From Cynocephalus volans (Eukaryota > Chordata > Mammalia > Dermoptera > Cynocephalidae), in contig NC_084474.1 of the NCBI RefSeq assembly GCF_027409185.1, positions 90,201,005 to 90,265,004 on the forward strand: a stretch of DNA of 64,000 bases, in the 5' to 3' direction. This document shows positions 11,932 to 22,963 of the stretch, piece after piece (position 1 is the first letter of the stretch; the number at the start of each line of letters is the position of its first letter). The position numbers were made by a program, and so were the translations under genes. The notes beneath the pieces were generated by a model. It saw nothing but the letters and a program-made list of their open reading frames with translations. It did no database searches and had not been told where the DNA came from.

Positions 11932-12586
11932 AAGGGCAGGAATCGAGTATAATTCCTCAAAAGCCGTATCCTCTGGAAGAAATTAAACACATGAAACCAG
12001 TCTTTCTTCACTGCATTCAAACATTCATCAGAAAAGCTAAAAACAAGATCCACATTTCTATCAATTTCTGAGTTCAACAGCATCAGGTACATTTTAGCTT
12101 TCAAACTGTATGCTCCGTGGGAGAAATCTTTACACTTTGGGAAATGACTTTATTGGATTTATTGGCTGAATAGCTCATCTAGACTATGCATGGTTAAAGC
12201 AGCTCATTGCTAAAATGGATAACATTATGGTTCAAATTAATGAACCGAGAAGGAAATAGGAAGGTTGCATATTAAGTGCCTTCCCATGAATGGTCTGAAG
12301 ATCAAAACTGAATATGTGAAACTAATGAGCAACTAACTCCTGCCTACAATGCTTCAGCTTTGATAATTATTTTCCTCTTAAAAACCATATCCTAATCAAA
12401 TCTTAGACCCCAAACATCCTCCTACAGAAAAAAAAAAAAATTCTTTTTAATATGCAGATTTCATAAAAGGGTTAAATATAGGACACAGAAAAAGAATGAA
12501 GAAACAAAGCTAATAATCCATTTCTTAAATACATTTTGTGGACTTCCCAGACAGGAGGTCATTGCTTCAATAAATTCATCAAGGAT
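11932..12586. other. Unique non-coding sequence
   Basis: No gene or clear transposon is recognised. An A run lies at 12428-12440. The 102-codon minus frame at 11796-12104 is mostly inside and beside the MLT1 LTR. Confidence 0.35.
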
Positions 12587-13079
12587 AAAAAAAAAAAAAA
12601 TCCTGCCATTTGTGACAACGTGGATAGACACTAAACCTGGAGGACATTATGCTAAGTGAAATTAGCCAGGCGCAGAAAGATGAATACTGTATGTTCTCAC
12701 CAAAACAGTCAAATTGATAAAATCAGAGATTAGAACGGTGGTTGCCAGGAGCTAGGGTGTGTGGGAAATGGGGAGATTATAGTCACAGGATAAAAGATAA
12801 AAAAAGATAGTTATAAGATAAATAAATGCTGGGTATCTAATGTACAGCATGGTGTCTACAGCTAATGATACTATATTGTTTATTTGAAATTTGTTAAAGA
12901 ATCAGGTTTTAAGTGTCACACACATACACACTGGCAACTATGTGGTGATAAATGTGTTAATATGATTGTAGTAATCATTTCACAATATATACATATATCA
13001 AATAATCATGTTTTATACCCTGAATATATACTTTTGTCAATTATACCTCAATAAAACCAAAACAAAACAAACAAAAAAA
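12587..13079 (+). mobile_element. L1 LINE 3' end (5'-truncated), sense
   Basis: After an A run (12587-12600), the sequence starts in the last ORF2/3'-UTR segment of an L1: 'cctgccatttgtgacaacg', 'ctggaggacattatgctaagtgaaatta', 'agaacggtggttgccagg'. It continues through the usual AT-rich 3' UTR ('tatatacttttgtcaattatacctcaataaa') to an A-rich tail near 13060-13079. The 3' end is present but almost all of ORF1 and ORF2 is missing. This is ordinary 5' truncation, so it cannot move by itself. No flanking duplication was established. Confidence 0.85.
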
Positions 13080-13484
13080 GAATCAGAGCTCTTCACAGCA
13101 CAGAGCACCATAGGAGAATTTCATTTGTTTGCAGAGAGTACTAAAAAGTTCCTTTTACTTTTCAAGGTATTTCACTTTTATCTTGAAATTCAAGATTGCT
13201 TCTTGGGTAAGATTGCCAGATACAATGCAGACATCCAGTTAAATTTGAATTTGAGATAAACAATGACTATTTTTAGTATAAATATGTTACAAATATTGCA
13301 TAGAATATACTTATGGGAAAATATCACTTGTTATTTATCAGAAATTAAAACTTAGCTATGCTACCTAAATTTTTATTTGCCAGATGTGGTATTTCCTATG
13401 AATGGGTCACATAGTGAAACTGAACATACCTGCAGGTAGTTTTCAACTGAGAAGTGTTGTTTATAGGTAAAAAGTGAGTGGCTT
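13080..13484. other. Unique non-coding sequence
   Basis: Nothing recognisable is present beyond AT richness. Confidence 0.35.
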
Positions 13485-13660
13485 TTAGCATTAGAAGATC
13501 AGAACAAGATCTCAAATTATGGTTTTCTGGCTAAACAGTCTTGGGTATATCAGCAATTCTCTTATATGAGAGAGTGTTTTTGAAACTGTGAAATGAAAGT
13601 ACCAAGCATAATAGTTTAATTATCGTTTGATATTAACATTTTTGAAAAGTAGTTTTCCAA
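13485..13660 (+). repeat. MIR fragment
   Basis: Sense MIR landmarks are worn but ordered: 'tggcttttagcattagaagatcagaac', 'ctaaacagtcttgggtatatcagcaattctct', then 'gaaactgtgaaatgaaag' and 'accaagcataatagt'. Confidence 0.45.
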
Positions 13661-13676
13661 AGATTTCATGCCACTT

Positions 13677-13775
13677 ATTTATTTATTTTTTTTGAGATGA
13701 CTGATAAGGGGATCTTAACCCTTGACTTGGTGTTATCAGCACCACCCTCTCCCAAGTGAGCGACGGGCTGGCCCA
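13677..13775 (-). mobile_element. tRNA-Ile-derived SINE, antisense, with TSD
   Basis: On the minus strand the element reads GGGCCAGCCCGTCGCTCACTT, then a 'ggtgctgataacaccaagtcaagg' segment and 'gttaagatcccctt', and ends in A-rich (AAAT)n sequence. This follows a tRNA-Ile plan (A box, anticodon region, B box) but lacks a tRNA 3' end. The plus-strand flanks are TCATGCCACTT (13666-13676) and TCATGACACTT (13776-13786), an 11-bp target duplication with one mismatch. SINEs of this type, built on tRNA-Ile, are known as CYN elements in colugos. That lineage call is from memory. Only this copy and the scrap at 61844 were found. Confidence 0.75.
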
Positions 13776-13865
13776 TCATGACACTTTTTAAATTAAAATG
13801 ATCACAGTTAGGCTAGTCTTTGAAAACTAAAATATAAACAGTGTTGCTCCAAAATTAGCAATGGC

Positions 13866-13899
13866 TGTGTGTGAGTGTGTATGTGTGTGTGTGTGTGTG
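13866..13899. repeat. (TG)n microsatellite
   Basis: A GT dinucleotide run with two single-base interruptions is followed by a short GA-rich patch. Confidence 0.85.
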
Positions 13900-13950
13900 A
13901 GAGAGGAGTGTGCATTACAAACATATACACAACATATTACCATAAAAACT

Positions 13951-14017
13951 AAAAGTAGCTACACAAATATGGTTATGACTTATCTATGATTATAACCATA
14001 TGTGTATAGCTACTTTT
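13951..14017. repeat. 26-bp imperfect inverted repeat
   Basis: The arm at 13951-13976 (AAAAGTAGCT...ATATGGTTAT) is matched by the reverse complement of 13992-14017, with a one-base shift in the middle, around a 15-base loop. The ten outer and ten inner bases pair perfectly. It could be a MITE core, an extruding hairpin or a replication-slippage product. No element family is recognised. Confidence 0.75.
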
Positions 14018-15054
14018 AATTTGTATACACATATATATATATATACAAGTAGAGAGAGAGAATGAGAGATAATAAATAGATGACATAAATATAGGTATGT
14101 CTAAATCTGATAACAGAGAGACACGGATATACCGAGTACCTGAGAAGTGTACGATCTCTAAATTGGAATATTACATGTAGATCCGTGGTTTTAGTTAACT
14201 TAGGTAAAGAGAGAAAAATGGTCTGCCATTTATTCTATTGTTTTATGCTTAAAGGACTCCTGCAAGTAAACCTAAGAAAAACTCATTTTATCCATTCTTC
14301 TGATCTCCTACATACAAAGAAACTCAATCTGACTCAGATGACTATTTTTTTGCTTTTACACAACCTTCTGTTTCCCACAACACAGTGCACCTTGTTTGTT
14401 CAGTGTATTTCACTCCTTCCACACTCAAGATGTTTGTAATCTCTGTCACTTCATTGCTCAGCATTGTTCCTGAAACACAGAGGAAACTACACTAATATGT
14501 TTGGGATTAAAAAAATTGGTTTTGCAGTACCTAGAAAGGTTTCTTAATAAATGGTATCTGCATAACAATATTGAAGCTTAAAATCCCACCAGAAGAGATA
14601 AATTTCTTTGGATCATGTATTGTAATATCTTTCCTATAAAAAGAAGGCATTTTAAAAAAATTATTCAATCAATTATTTATTGAATAAGCAATTATGTTGA
14701 GGATTCTAAGGACACATCCATATCTAAGTTTCTACATCCTTTTATTTATTGTTTCTTCATGTAAGTTTTCAATGATTCATATTTCTTTTTAATCTTCATA
14801 ACACTTTGTGTTTTTTTATATTGTGAATTATAACCCCTTAGTGGATTCTGAAATCAACTTAATGGTTCAGGACAAGCAGTCTTTATTTTTAATGAGATAA
14901 AACACAAAGTAAGATATCAGGTATAGGACACTGAAGCATTTTCTGAGAACCTCTGTCATGAATCACAAATAACATACATGCGTACAAATAGCGTTATATG
15001 GTAGCACTGGACTGTGGCCAAAATAGTTTGAAAAACACTGCCTGGAAAGAAACA
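14018..15054. other. Unique AT-rich sequence, (TA)n at 14030-14046
   Basis: A short (TA)n run is followed by unassigned AT-rich DNA. A few words near 14430-14490 ('tttgtaatctctgtcacttcattgctcagcattgttcctgaaacacag') are L2-like. No gene is seen; the 84-codon frame at 14185-14439 has no recognised motif. Confidence 0.35.
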
Positions 15055-15573
15055 CAGGAGGACTGTCACATTTCACTGCACAGGCCAAATCCAGCCTGCT
15101 GCCTGTTTGTGCAAATAAAGTTTTATTGGAACACAGTTGACCTCATTCATTTACATATTTTCTGTGGCAGCTTTAGTGAGGAGCTGGGTAGTTGCTAGAA
15201 GAGACCACAGATGCCCCTCAACTTACAATAGGGTTATATCCTGATAAACCCATAGTAAGTTGAAAACTCATTTAATACACCTAAATTACCAAACATTATA
15301 GCTTAGCCTGGCCTAGCCTACCTTATATGTGCTCAGAATGCTTACATTAGCCTAAAGTTGAACAAAATAATTTAACAGAAAGCCTATTTTAAAATAAAGT
15401 GTTGAATATTTCATGTAATTTATTTAATACCGTACATTATGTCACGATTGGGAGTTTTGCACAATTGTAAAGTTGAAAAGCTATTAATTTGAACCACTGT
15501 AACTCAGGGACCACCTACATGTGGCCACAAAAGCCTAAAATATTTACCGTCTGGCTTCTTGGCAGGATCCCTG
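15055..15573 (-). mobile_element. hAT-type MITE, antisense, split by a Tigger-like insert
   Basis: The two halves, about 15055-15207 and 15518-15573, read together as an antisense copy of the hAT-like MITE whose sense copy is at 46593-46931. The first half contains 'gcaaataaagttttattggaacacag' and 'ggtagttgctagaagagacca'. The second half resumes the same consensus with 'tggccacaaaagcctaaaatatttaccgtctggc'. The gap holds a foreign element (15208-15517). The start of the element is worn. Confidence 0.7.
15208..15517 (+). mobile_element. Tigger-like (pogo) MITE, MER44/46-like
   Basis: This 310-bp element starts CAGATGCCCCTCAACTTACAA. It ends GTAACTCAGGGACCACCTA, whose reverse complement pairs with the start as imperfect terminal repeats. 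It contains the words 'gataaacccatagtaagttga', 'catttaatacacctaa' and 'aaagtgttgaatatttcatgtaattta' of a Tigger-family MITE. It is flanked by CA on both sides, at the position where the interrupted hAT consensus has TA, which fits a TA target duplication that has since mutated. It encodes nothing. Confidence 0.75.
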
Positions 15574-15807
15574 TCCAGAATATAGGGTCATAGTGAGAAG
15601 TGGCTCTGAGTAGCTAGTGGAAGTGGGAGTAGTAACACTGATTATCTGGCCATTATTTAATGGAAAAGTAAGACACAGAATATAGATTTAATACCAATCC
15701 CACCATGTTGGACATTTTGTGTTATGGTTCAGAATCAATATCTGTGAATAGTTAGAACCAATAATCCATCATACAAAATATTAACATCAGAGGCTCCCAA
15801 AGCTCTG

Positions 15808-16010
15808 GTTAAGAACAAAGACTAGAATCAGATAGATGGAACTGGAATCTTGACTATTTAACTTACCCAGTGTATAAATTCAAAAGTTAACTTAATATTT
15901 GTGAGTAACAATTTCCTCATATTAAATTGAGAATAATAATGTGGGAAGATGAAAAATAAAGAAATGATGCATGTAGTGGCTTAGCTTATTGATGGTCCAA
16001 AGTAAATGTT
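15808..16010 (+). repeat. MIR fragment
   Basis: Diverged sense MIR landmarks are visible: 'agactagaatcagatagatgg', 'tgactatttaacttacccagtg' and 'acaatttcctcatattaaattgagaataat'. Confidence 0.5.
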
Positions 16011-17049
16011 GAAAGCATGATAAACATTAAGTATGGCAGCTTATTGAACTAGCTTAGCTCCTTTGGTTCAGTCATTTATCTGACAAGTATATGTTGGATG
16101 CTATCTCAGGAACATGATCCTTTTGCTTGGCAGGCCTGTTGCTCTGTTCTCTTCTCAATACCTACCAGCGTCTTCACGCTCTTCTCTGTGCCTCGTCTGT
16201 CCCACTCCTGTGGGTACACACACCTTTTCCTTGCATGGGCCCAGCTCCAACTTGTGGTGTATTTTCACTTTTGCTTCCTCTACCAATTTGTTCAATCTAT
16301 AGGTCTTTATTTATCTAAGATACAATCATCAAAAAAATTTAGGACAAAGGCAATGTACCCCAGAAGATGAATTAATATTTTGAAGTCCAATAGTTTCCCT
16401 TCAACACTAATTAATTTTAAGATGAGAACATTTCACACCTCAACAGTAAGTTAAATAATCAAAGGAATTAACGGCATCTTTAATTTTTTTTACTATCAGA
16501 TCTCTGAAGACAGAAAATGTACAGTGTGTTTTAAAGTATCTAGAGAGAAGATGGAGCTGGCCTATCTTATAGTTTTTTGCTGAGCTGTGGGTCATACACA
16601 GGTCAAGGGTAAATAGAGGTAAGTATCCTGATATATCTCTCGTGACTCCTGCCTCCTTCAAAGCATTAGTGGGAAGGGAAGATGCAAGACATTTCTGTGC
16701 ACTGGCATTTGTTGAGTGATTTTACAACACACACCACCCTTGGACATTTTTTATTCCTTTGTTGCTCAGCTCACAGCAATCCAGTAAGGCAAAAATAATG
16801 TTCTCTTTTGTAAAGGAGGTGAGGTTTGGACCAAAAATGATTGTGAGTTCCTCAAATTGGTACAGCTATTATTGACCTTGGGTCCAATGGCACTTACATG
16901 GGGCATGGGGCATTCTGCAGACAATTTAGCTGGAGAATTTAACTCTATCCCTGTCTAGAAAACTCTTTGCTATGAATCTCAGCAATCAAATGCAATTCCA
17001 TTTGTTGAAGGACTCCAGATATGTCCTGGGAGAAAATGAAAGATAACTC
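16011..17049. other. Unassigned non-coding sequence
   Basis: No gene is recognised. Three overlapping plus-strand frames at 16098-16370 are open together because this 200-base patch is pyrimidine-rich and stop-poor. None resembles a known protein. Confidence 0.35.
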
Positions 17050-17400
17050 TTTATATCTAGTCAACAACAAAAAATAGTGATTATCCACTATTTGCCAGTT
17101 ACCCTGTTAGACTTTAGAAAATACACGAATGAACAAGGCATAACCCCCACTCCTTAGAACATCACAGTTAAGTAATCATGACATTAAACTACAATGAGAC
17201 AAGTGTGGAAATAAAGATGATCAGAGAGCACATAGAAAGGGTGCCTGTTCAAAACGAATTTAAAGCTTTATATATCTACTGACTCTCTAGCCGTGTGACC
17301 TGGGAACTTTATATGTCAGGGAAGGCTTCCTGGAGGAGGAGGTCTCTAAGTTGATACCTGAGGGACGAGTGAGCCAAATAAAGAACAAGTGGCAGAGCCT
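17050..17400 (-). repeat. L2-like ancient LINE fragment, antisense
   Basis: Ordered words include 'ttatccactatttgccagttaccctgttagac', 'gaatgaacaaggcataacccc', 'gggaaggcttcctggaggaggagg' and 'ttgatacctgagggacgag'. They match a common ancient mammalian repeat of the 'tgtgccaggcactgt' type. The family assignment is from memory. Confidence 0.5.
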
Positions 17401-19089
17401 TCTACAATGGTAGTAACCCACAAAAAGCCCCCCAAAACGTAGAACTATATAACACAGAGAGTTAAACTTAATGAAAACTACAGATTTCAGTTAAATAGTG
17501 TATCACTATGGGTTTATCAATTGTAATGTAATACATTACTGCAAAATGTAAATAATCGGGAAAATGTGGGGATGAGGGGATGAGGAGAAGGAGTACAGGG
17601 GAACTCTCTATACTTTCTACTCAATTTTCCTATAAATCTAAAATGCTCTGACAAGTAAAATCTATTACTTTTTTAAAAAAATGCTCACATTAGAGATGAC
17701 TTATTGTTTAGAGAACACAAAATAACAATGTCTGGTTATAATGTGTAATGGTGATAAAGAAGATGGAAAAAAAAGAGCCTTTCGAGGTCAGCAGGGGCTG
17801 AATCACAAAAAGTCTCACAGGACATCTAAAGGATTTAGGACTTTACCCCAGAAGACATTAAATTATTTCATCTGTCGAAGTAATATGATCAGGTGTGTGT
17901 TTGCTTGCTTGCTTTTGGGATCTTTGGGAGAACTCTTAGGAAAATAGACTGAAGGGATTCAAGACTGAAGGATGAGTCACCACTTAGAAAGATGCAGACG
18001 CACTGCTGGAGATAAAAGTGAGGTCGATATCAGGCCCTGAGAATTCTGACCAGAGTTGCAGCGTAAAGAGGGGAAATGAGCACTCTGCCACAGAGGGGTG
18101 TGAGGACACGTAGCATAAACAATTCTCTTTATTTATTTTCTGCAGAAGAGAATGGATATGTGCCACTCATGGTTGTAAACATAAGCTTATGGCTTCAGTG
18201 GTGTCTCTGTCCTGCTCTCTGTTCATGGTCAGGAAGGACTGGTCTCTCTTTTGCTTCAGGGGAGTGTGGGTGCTGGGGAAATAGCTGTAACAATTGCTTG
18301 CAGGTCTGTGTCAGACCTTTTAAGTTGTAATCATAAATGCAAAAGAAATGCTTTCCCATGCCCTATGATGGGAATGCCAAGATAAATATGATGAACACTT
18401 CCATTTAGATACTTGCTATATGACGAAAACACAAACACATAAATGTGTAACTATACTCGATTGCTAGAGAAATGGACCAAATACAAACCTGGGAGGTTTT
18501 GCCTTTTCTTGATAACAAGAAGAAGGATTTACAGAACTGTCATTTGAGCCCAATATTGAGGGATAAGTTGAGAGTTCCCTATAGTGAACATTCAGGGAAA
18601 AACTTTCAGGGCAGAGAAAATGTCATGCACAGAGATAGAGACACACATGTGACGTGGCCTGCCTGGATTAGCTTTGGAGTTGAAGTGTGAAGGTCAGGCC
18701 AGATCAAATCATTGTGGATTCTGAATGGGGAAAGTCATGCAGGAGTTTCAAGATCAAGAACCCACAGTCAGAAGTGGATACTGGGTAGACCAGATGGACT
18801 TGCCAGGAAGTGGCGACAAGAATAAGGAAGATAGTAGCTGCCTTATGACATGCAGATAAAAGATCCACTGAGGAGAAAACAAATCCACATGGTGCTTAGA
18901 CTAACAGCAGATGTCTAGTAATGTCAGAATTTCAGTTAGGACATTTAATCAAGGCTGAGAGGTGACACCAGCCTCTGGTGTTTGGGTAAAGAAGAAACAG
19001 AAGTCGAATATCTGTATACAAGTCTGCCTATCCTACTGGTCTGTGAATATATTTTATAATACACATAGTCTTAGGAATCAGGTGACTCT
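17401..19089. other. Non-coding, with traces of the same ancient repeat
   Basis: Words near 17770-17990 ('gatttaggactttacc', 'aatatgatcaggtg', 'aaaatagactgaagggattcaagactgaagg') and near 18690-18960 look like more of an ancient interspersed repeat carrying 'gtttggactttatcc' and 'gtgacatgatcag' phrases. They are too worn to name. No gene is seen; the open frames at 17741-18690 have no known motif. Confidence 0.35.
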
Positions 19090-19310
19090 TTAAGTCCTCA
19101 CTTGTTCACTTACTTACTAATTATGTGACCTGGATCAAATTACTGAACCTCAAAATCTTTTTTATTTTTTAACCTATAAAGTCTTATTATAACACCCGAC
19201 TCACAAGTTCTTGTGGAAATTAAAAAAAAAGAGAGAGAGAAAGAGACATTGAATGAGAAATATTATGTAAATGTCTGGCACAAAATAGTCCTTTAATCTC
19301 TCTTAGTAAT
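19090..19310 (+). repeat. MIR element
   Basis: Sense MIR is visible: 'cacttgttcacttacttactaattatgtgacctggatcaaattactgaacctc', then 'ttaacctataaagtcttattataacac', then 'aatgtctggcacaaaatagtccttt'. A short A/GA-rich patch (19220-19246) sits inside the 3' half. Confidence 0.7.
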
Positions 19311-20114
19311 ACACTTCCTAATCAAGAAGTATGTCTCATTTATGTTAAAACTTCATTTTCAAAACAGTGGCCAGCTCAAAGAGTAGGGGTTAAATGTACA
19401 TTTGTTGAACTAATGAATGAACGAATGAATTTAAGTGTAATTTTGAACAGATTGACTTTTACATAGGATGACTTTGGTTTTCCCCAGTTTGTGTCTTTCC
19501 CTGGACATTTCAGCTGAGTTTCTGAATTCCTCACATGTTCTTTCACACTGTCACTTCATTAGCACCATATCTGTTTGTGAGGAAATCTGGCAAAGTTGAT
19601 TTCTCTAGGCAACCAGTTTGTACTTTTTGTCCTTTGATTGCAATTAATGAGATTAACTGTTTAGCTACTTCCCCATTATGCTTTGATGAGGCCCATATGA
19701 GTACATTTTCCAGCAATATAAGTATTTAGTATTAGTATGTTGTCTTATTGGGAGAGCATTGTTATTATACTGCTTTATTAATGCCTGTATATGTTGTTCA
19801 ATTAAGATTTACAAATCTGGTTTAATTAAGGTTTATAAACAGTGAAGTGAACTCCTGTCTGTGTTCATATTGCTGATTCCTTTTCTTTCTTTCTTTTTTT
19901 TTTTTTCCCGTAGTTCTAGTGGAATTAGAAAAATCAAGTGGGCACTGGAGCTGAAAAATGAAATGTCTTCTCAGGGCATCTGATTCCATCCACCTTCTGT
20001 CCCTATGTTCCCTTTATAATTGAGATCCACATAGACACATAGGTGCAAGAAAATCCACTACACCTGGAAAACAGCAAGCAACCCATTCATGTTACCCAGA
20101 GAAAGCCCACAGAC
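19311..20114. other. Unique sequence; AT-rich block 19600-19840
   Basis: 19411-19440 has L2-terminus wording ('tgttgaactaatgaatgaacgaatgaattt'). From about 19600 to 19840 no repeat is recognised, and several homeodomain-type words occur (CAATTAATG, TTTAATTAAGG, TTCAATTAAG). A pyrimidine run lies at 19881-19907. No coding sequence is supported. Confidence 0.4.
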
Positions 20115-20320
20115 ACTGGAATCAAACTACTCACATCAGCTGTGTAACTTTGAGCCAGTTACTCACCCTCTCTGGTCTTCAATTTCTTTATCTGAGAGCA
20201 TGAGAGAGAGAAAAAGAATGGCACACTGTAAAATAAGTTATTACACAAAAGTGTTAAGTGAAATAATTTCAGTAGAGTATCTGGTATTAGTTTAATAAAT
20301 GATAGCTATCATTAATAAGC
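20115..20320 (+). repeat. MIR element
   Basis: Ordered sense landmarks: 'tggaatcaaactactcacatcagctgtgtaactttgagccagttactcaccctctctgg', 'caatttctttatctgagag' and 'ctggtattagtttaataaatgatagctatcatt'. This is a good MIR match. Confidence 0.75.
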
Positions 20321-20449
20321 CATGTATAATTAATTGTATAAATAAAAAGGGATAAGGTAAATGGAAGCTTGGGCAATATTTGTGAGCCTGCATGATATAA
20401 TTATAATGCTTTAGAATGTCAATGTCATGGTTCCAGTCCTATTTAAACC

Positions 20450-20575
20450 CAACAAGTGCATAATGAACACCTAGACAGTGTCAGACACTGAGTAGATGGA
20501 AATTAAAGCAAACAAGATAAAAATCACAACTCCCTGTCTAGAAAGAGGATAAGACCAGGTTGGGTAACATGAGTG
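20450..20575 (-). repeat. L2-like fragment, antisense
   Basis: The words 'gcataatgaacacctagacagtgtcagacactgagtagatgg' and 'caaacaagataaaaatcacaactccctg' match the 'tgagcacctactatgtgccaggcactgt ... caaaatccctgccct' ancient repeat. Confidence 0.6.
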
Positions 20576-22789
20576 AGTGTGGTCCATGATAGAACTAAGT
20601 ACAAGTTTCAGTAACGGCAGAAAGAAGAGGGGGAATTCTTCCACCTGGGAAAGTCAGGTCTCAGTTGGCTTGTTTCTCTTTGGATGTTGGCTTATCCCTT
20701 GTTCTTGCTCAGAATTCCGGCTTCCTGGCTGCATCTCCAGACTAGATTCACATGCTTTAAAAATAAATTATGAATCATGGCAGTTTCTAGAACTATGCTG
20801 ACCTGACTTGTTCATTTGCTAACCTGAGAGTACCTCTCTAGTGCAGAATACCTACTGTATTCCTCACTGAGTTGTGAAATACTGTGTAGAGGAAAAGTAA
20901 CGGTGAAAGGTGAACCCAAAGAGAGAGCAATTCTGGCAACATTGTCTGTCTAATTCCCAAAGTGCTCCCAAAGTGACAAAGCAACTCCTGACATTTTCAG
21001 GTCTATGTAGAAACTGTCAGGGAATGAGGACAAAGAGCAGAGACCAATGAACGGTCACTGCCTTTGCACAGCTGATGACACAATATTGTTTGAAATAACT
21101 GGCTTGTTGGGAGACAAGAACGCAATAATAATAATCCTATATTAATTAAACTTTATCCTACTAAGTGTTTAAGTTACTTAATTTAACTCTTCACAAATAG
21201 AATATAAAGTAGCATCATAAACTCCTTTTTATTAATACCACTCAGGGAAATTATATCATTGATTTGAAAATAAAAGGTAAAATCAAAATTCCTGACCCTG
21301 TCCATCCAATTCCATGCTCTTCCTACTAATTCATGCTTACAAAATACTACCCAGTAAGAGGATGACTCTAAGAACCTGGCAGGGATCTCAAAACCCCATT
21401 ATTTAAATCACACTGTAATATTAATGAAGCAAGTCTCTAGAAAACCTCCGTCCTTATACAGGACAGAGTTATATAAAGGATTTGCACCCACTATTGGTTT
21501 AAGAAAATGATGAGAGAGAGCATATTGGCTGATATTCGGACTTTCAGGTTACACAATAGATGTACCTAGTCATAAAAAAAATCACGTAGGAAGGAAAGCA
21601 ATATGGATGTGAAATTTCTATAAATGGCAATGAAGACAGCATCGAGGACTGAACTGTTTTGAGGGGTATAACCTGGACATGGCTTTGTCTAACTCAGAAC
21701 CTTATTGTCTAAGAGACTTTTTACCTGATCTCAGACCTAGAGATGTCCCTCTCTGAATCTTTTCTCTCCTCTCTTAAAAAATAAACAAACAAATGTGGAA
21801 ACATTGCCCCTTGTCTTGCCTTCCCCTAAGAATCACTGACAAAATCCAGAGAGATGGTGGATATAGTCCTATAAAGGATGGGAATATACTTGGTAAATTG
21901 TATATGGCTACATAAACATAAGGAGTTATTATTATGTTGATTATCATTGATGACAGCCTGGACGAATGTGCTAATTACACCCATAAATGAAGATGCAAAT
22001 GCTTTACTCTGGACTTTCAAGAGAGGCTTATTCTTCTCTTAAAAAGAGCCATTATAAGCACAAAATATTTCTTTTTATTAGTACTGCAATAACTGTTCCA
22101 TGTAATATTAATAACAATAATAAAATGTAAGCCACTTCTACATTATTTTCAGGGAGAAAAGAACACAAGAGCTAAAAAGTTGAGTGGGCAGGAACTTGTA
22201 CCTTTTAATGGTATTCATAAAAAGGCAGTGGATGTCTAATAAATCTGTGTTGTCTCACTTCAATGCCCCCTATTTTGCATTTTTCCTAATTCATATTTTT
22301 CCTCCCTTTGTCATTTGGCACCATGTGTGACCTCAGTGGGTGCATAAATAAAAGTGACCCTGATGAGCCCTGTAGCTGATTTTGTGTATTACCCAACAGA
22401 CACATCTATCCCAATTGTCCCAGACCTGTCCGTTGGTATTTATCGCTACATTTGGCTGGAATCCTTGAATAAATGTTAATTGCCTATGACAAGGTTCACT
22501 TCGAGGATCCTGTCTACTTTGGGCTACATGCACATGCCAAAGCTGCTACCTAGAAAAATTATGACAATTTCATTTTTCTACATCATTTGGCACAAGCTAT
22601 GGAATTTGATAGAAAAACATATCTGCCTTGATTGTTGATGACCACTTCTAATGGCCATGTTGAATATTGTACCCTTCAGTATGCCACAGAGTGAGGGTCT
22701 AATGCGTGCCTTGTAATACTCTAGGTGCCAAAAGTATTACAGCAAGAGACATCTTGGATTTTGTCCAAAGAACTTCTAATTTAGTTGAT
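20576..22789. other. Non-coding; possible MIR traces at 21150-21350
   Basis: A worn antisense MIR may lie at about 21150-21350 ('ctactaagtgtttaagttacttaatttaactcttcacaa'). The rest is unassigned. Bases 22030-22140 are AT-rich with 'taatattaataacaataataaaatg'. No gene is supported; short frames at 20577-20801, 21826-22020 and 22333-22533 have no known domain. Confidence 0.35.
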
Positions 22790-22963
22790 TACTTTGGGCC
22801 TACATATATATTCCAGGATAATCTCTCCATCTTAAGGTCAGCTGTTGAGCAATCATAATTACATCAGCAAGCTTAATTCCCCCTTCCAATGTAACATGAC
22901 ATATTCCTATATATCTGAGACTAGGACCTAGACATCTTTGGGCTCATTATTCTGCCTATTATA
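22790..22963 (-). repeat. MLT1-type LTR fragment, antisense
   Basis: The 3'-most plus-strand part of the family is clear: 'ggataatctctccatcttaaggtcagctg', 'caagcttaattcccccttccaatgtaacatgacatattcc' and 'gacatctttgggctcattattctgcctatta'. The other half is absent or too worn, so it is truncated. Confidence 0.7.

Noticed and set aside
13677-13775. Possible functional tRNA-Ile gene
   Set aside because: It has TSDs, an A-rich tail and mutated arms. It is a retroposed SINE, not a tRNA gene.
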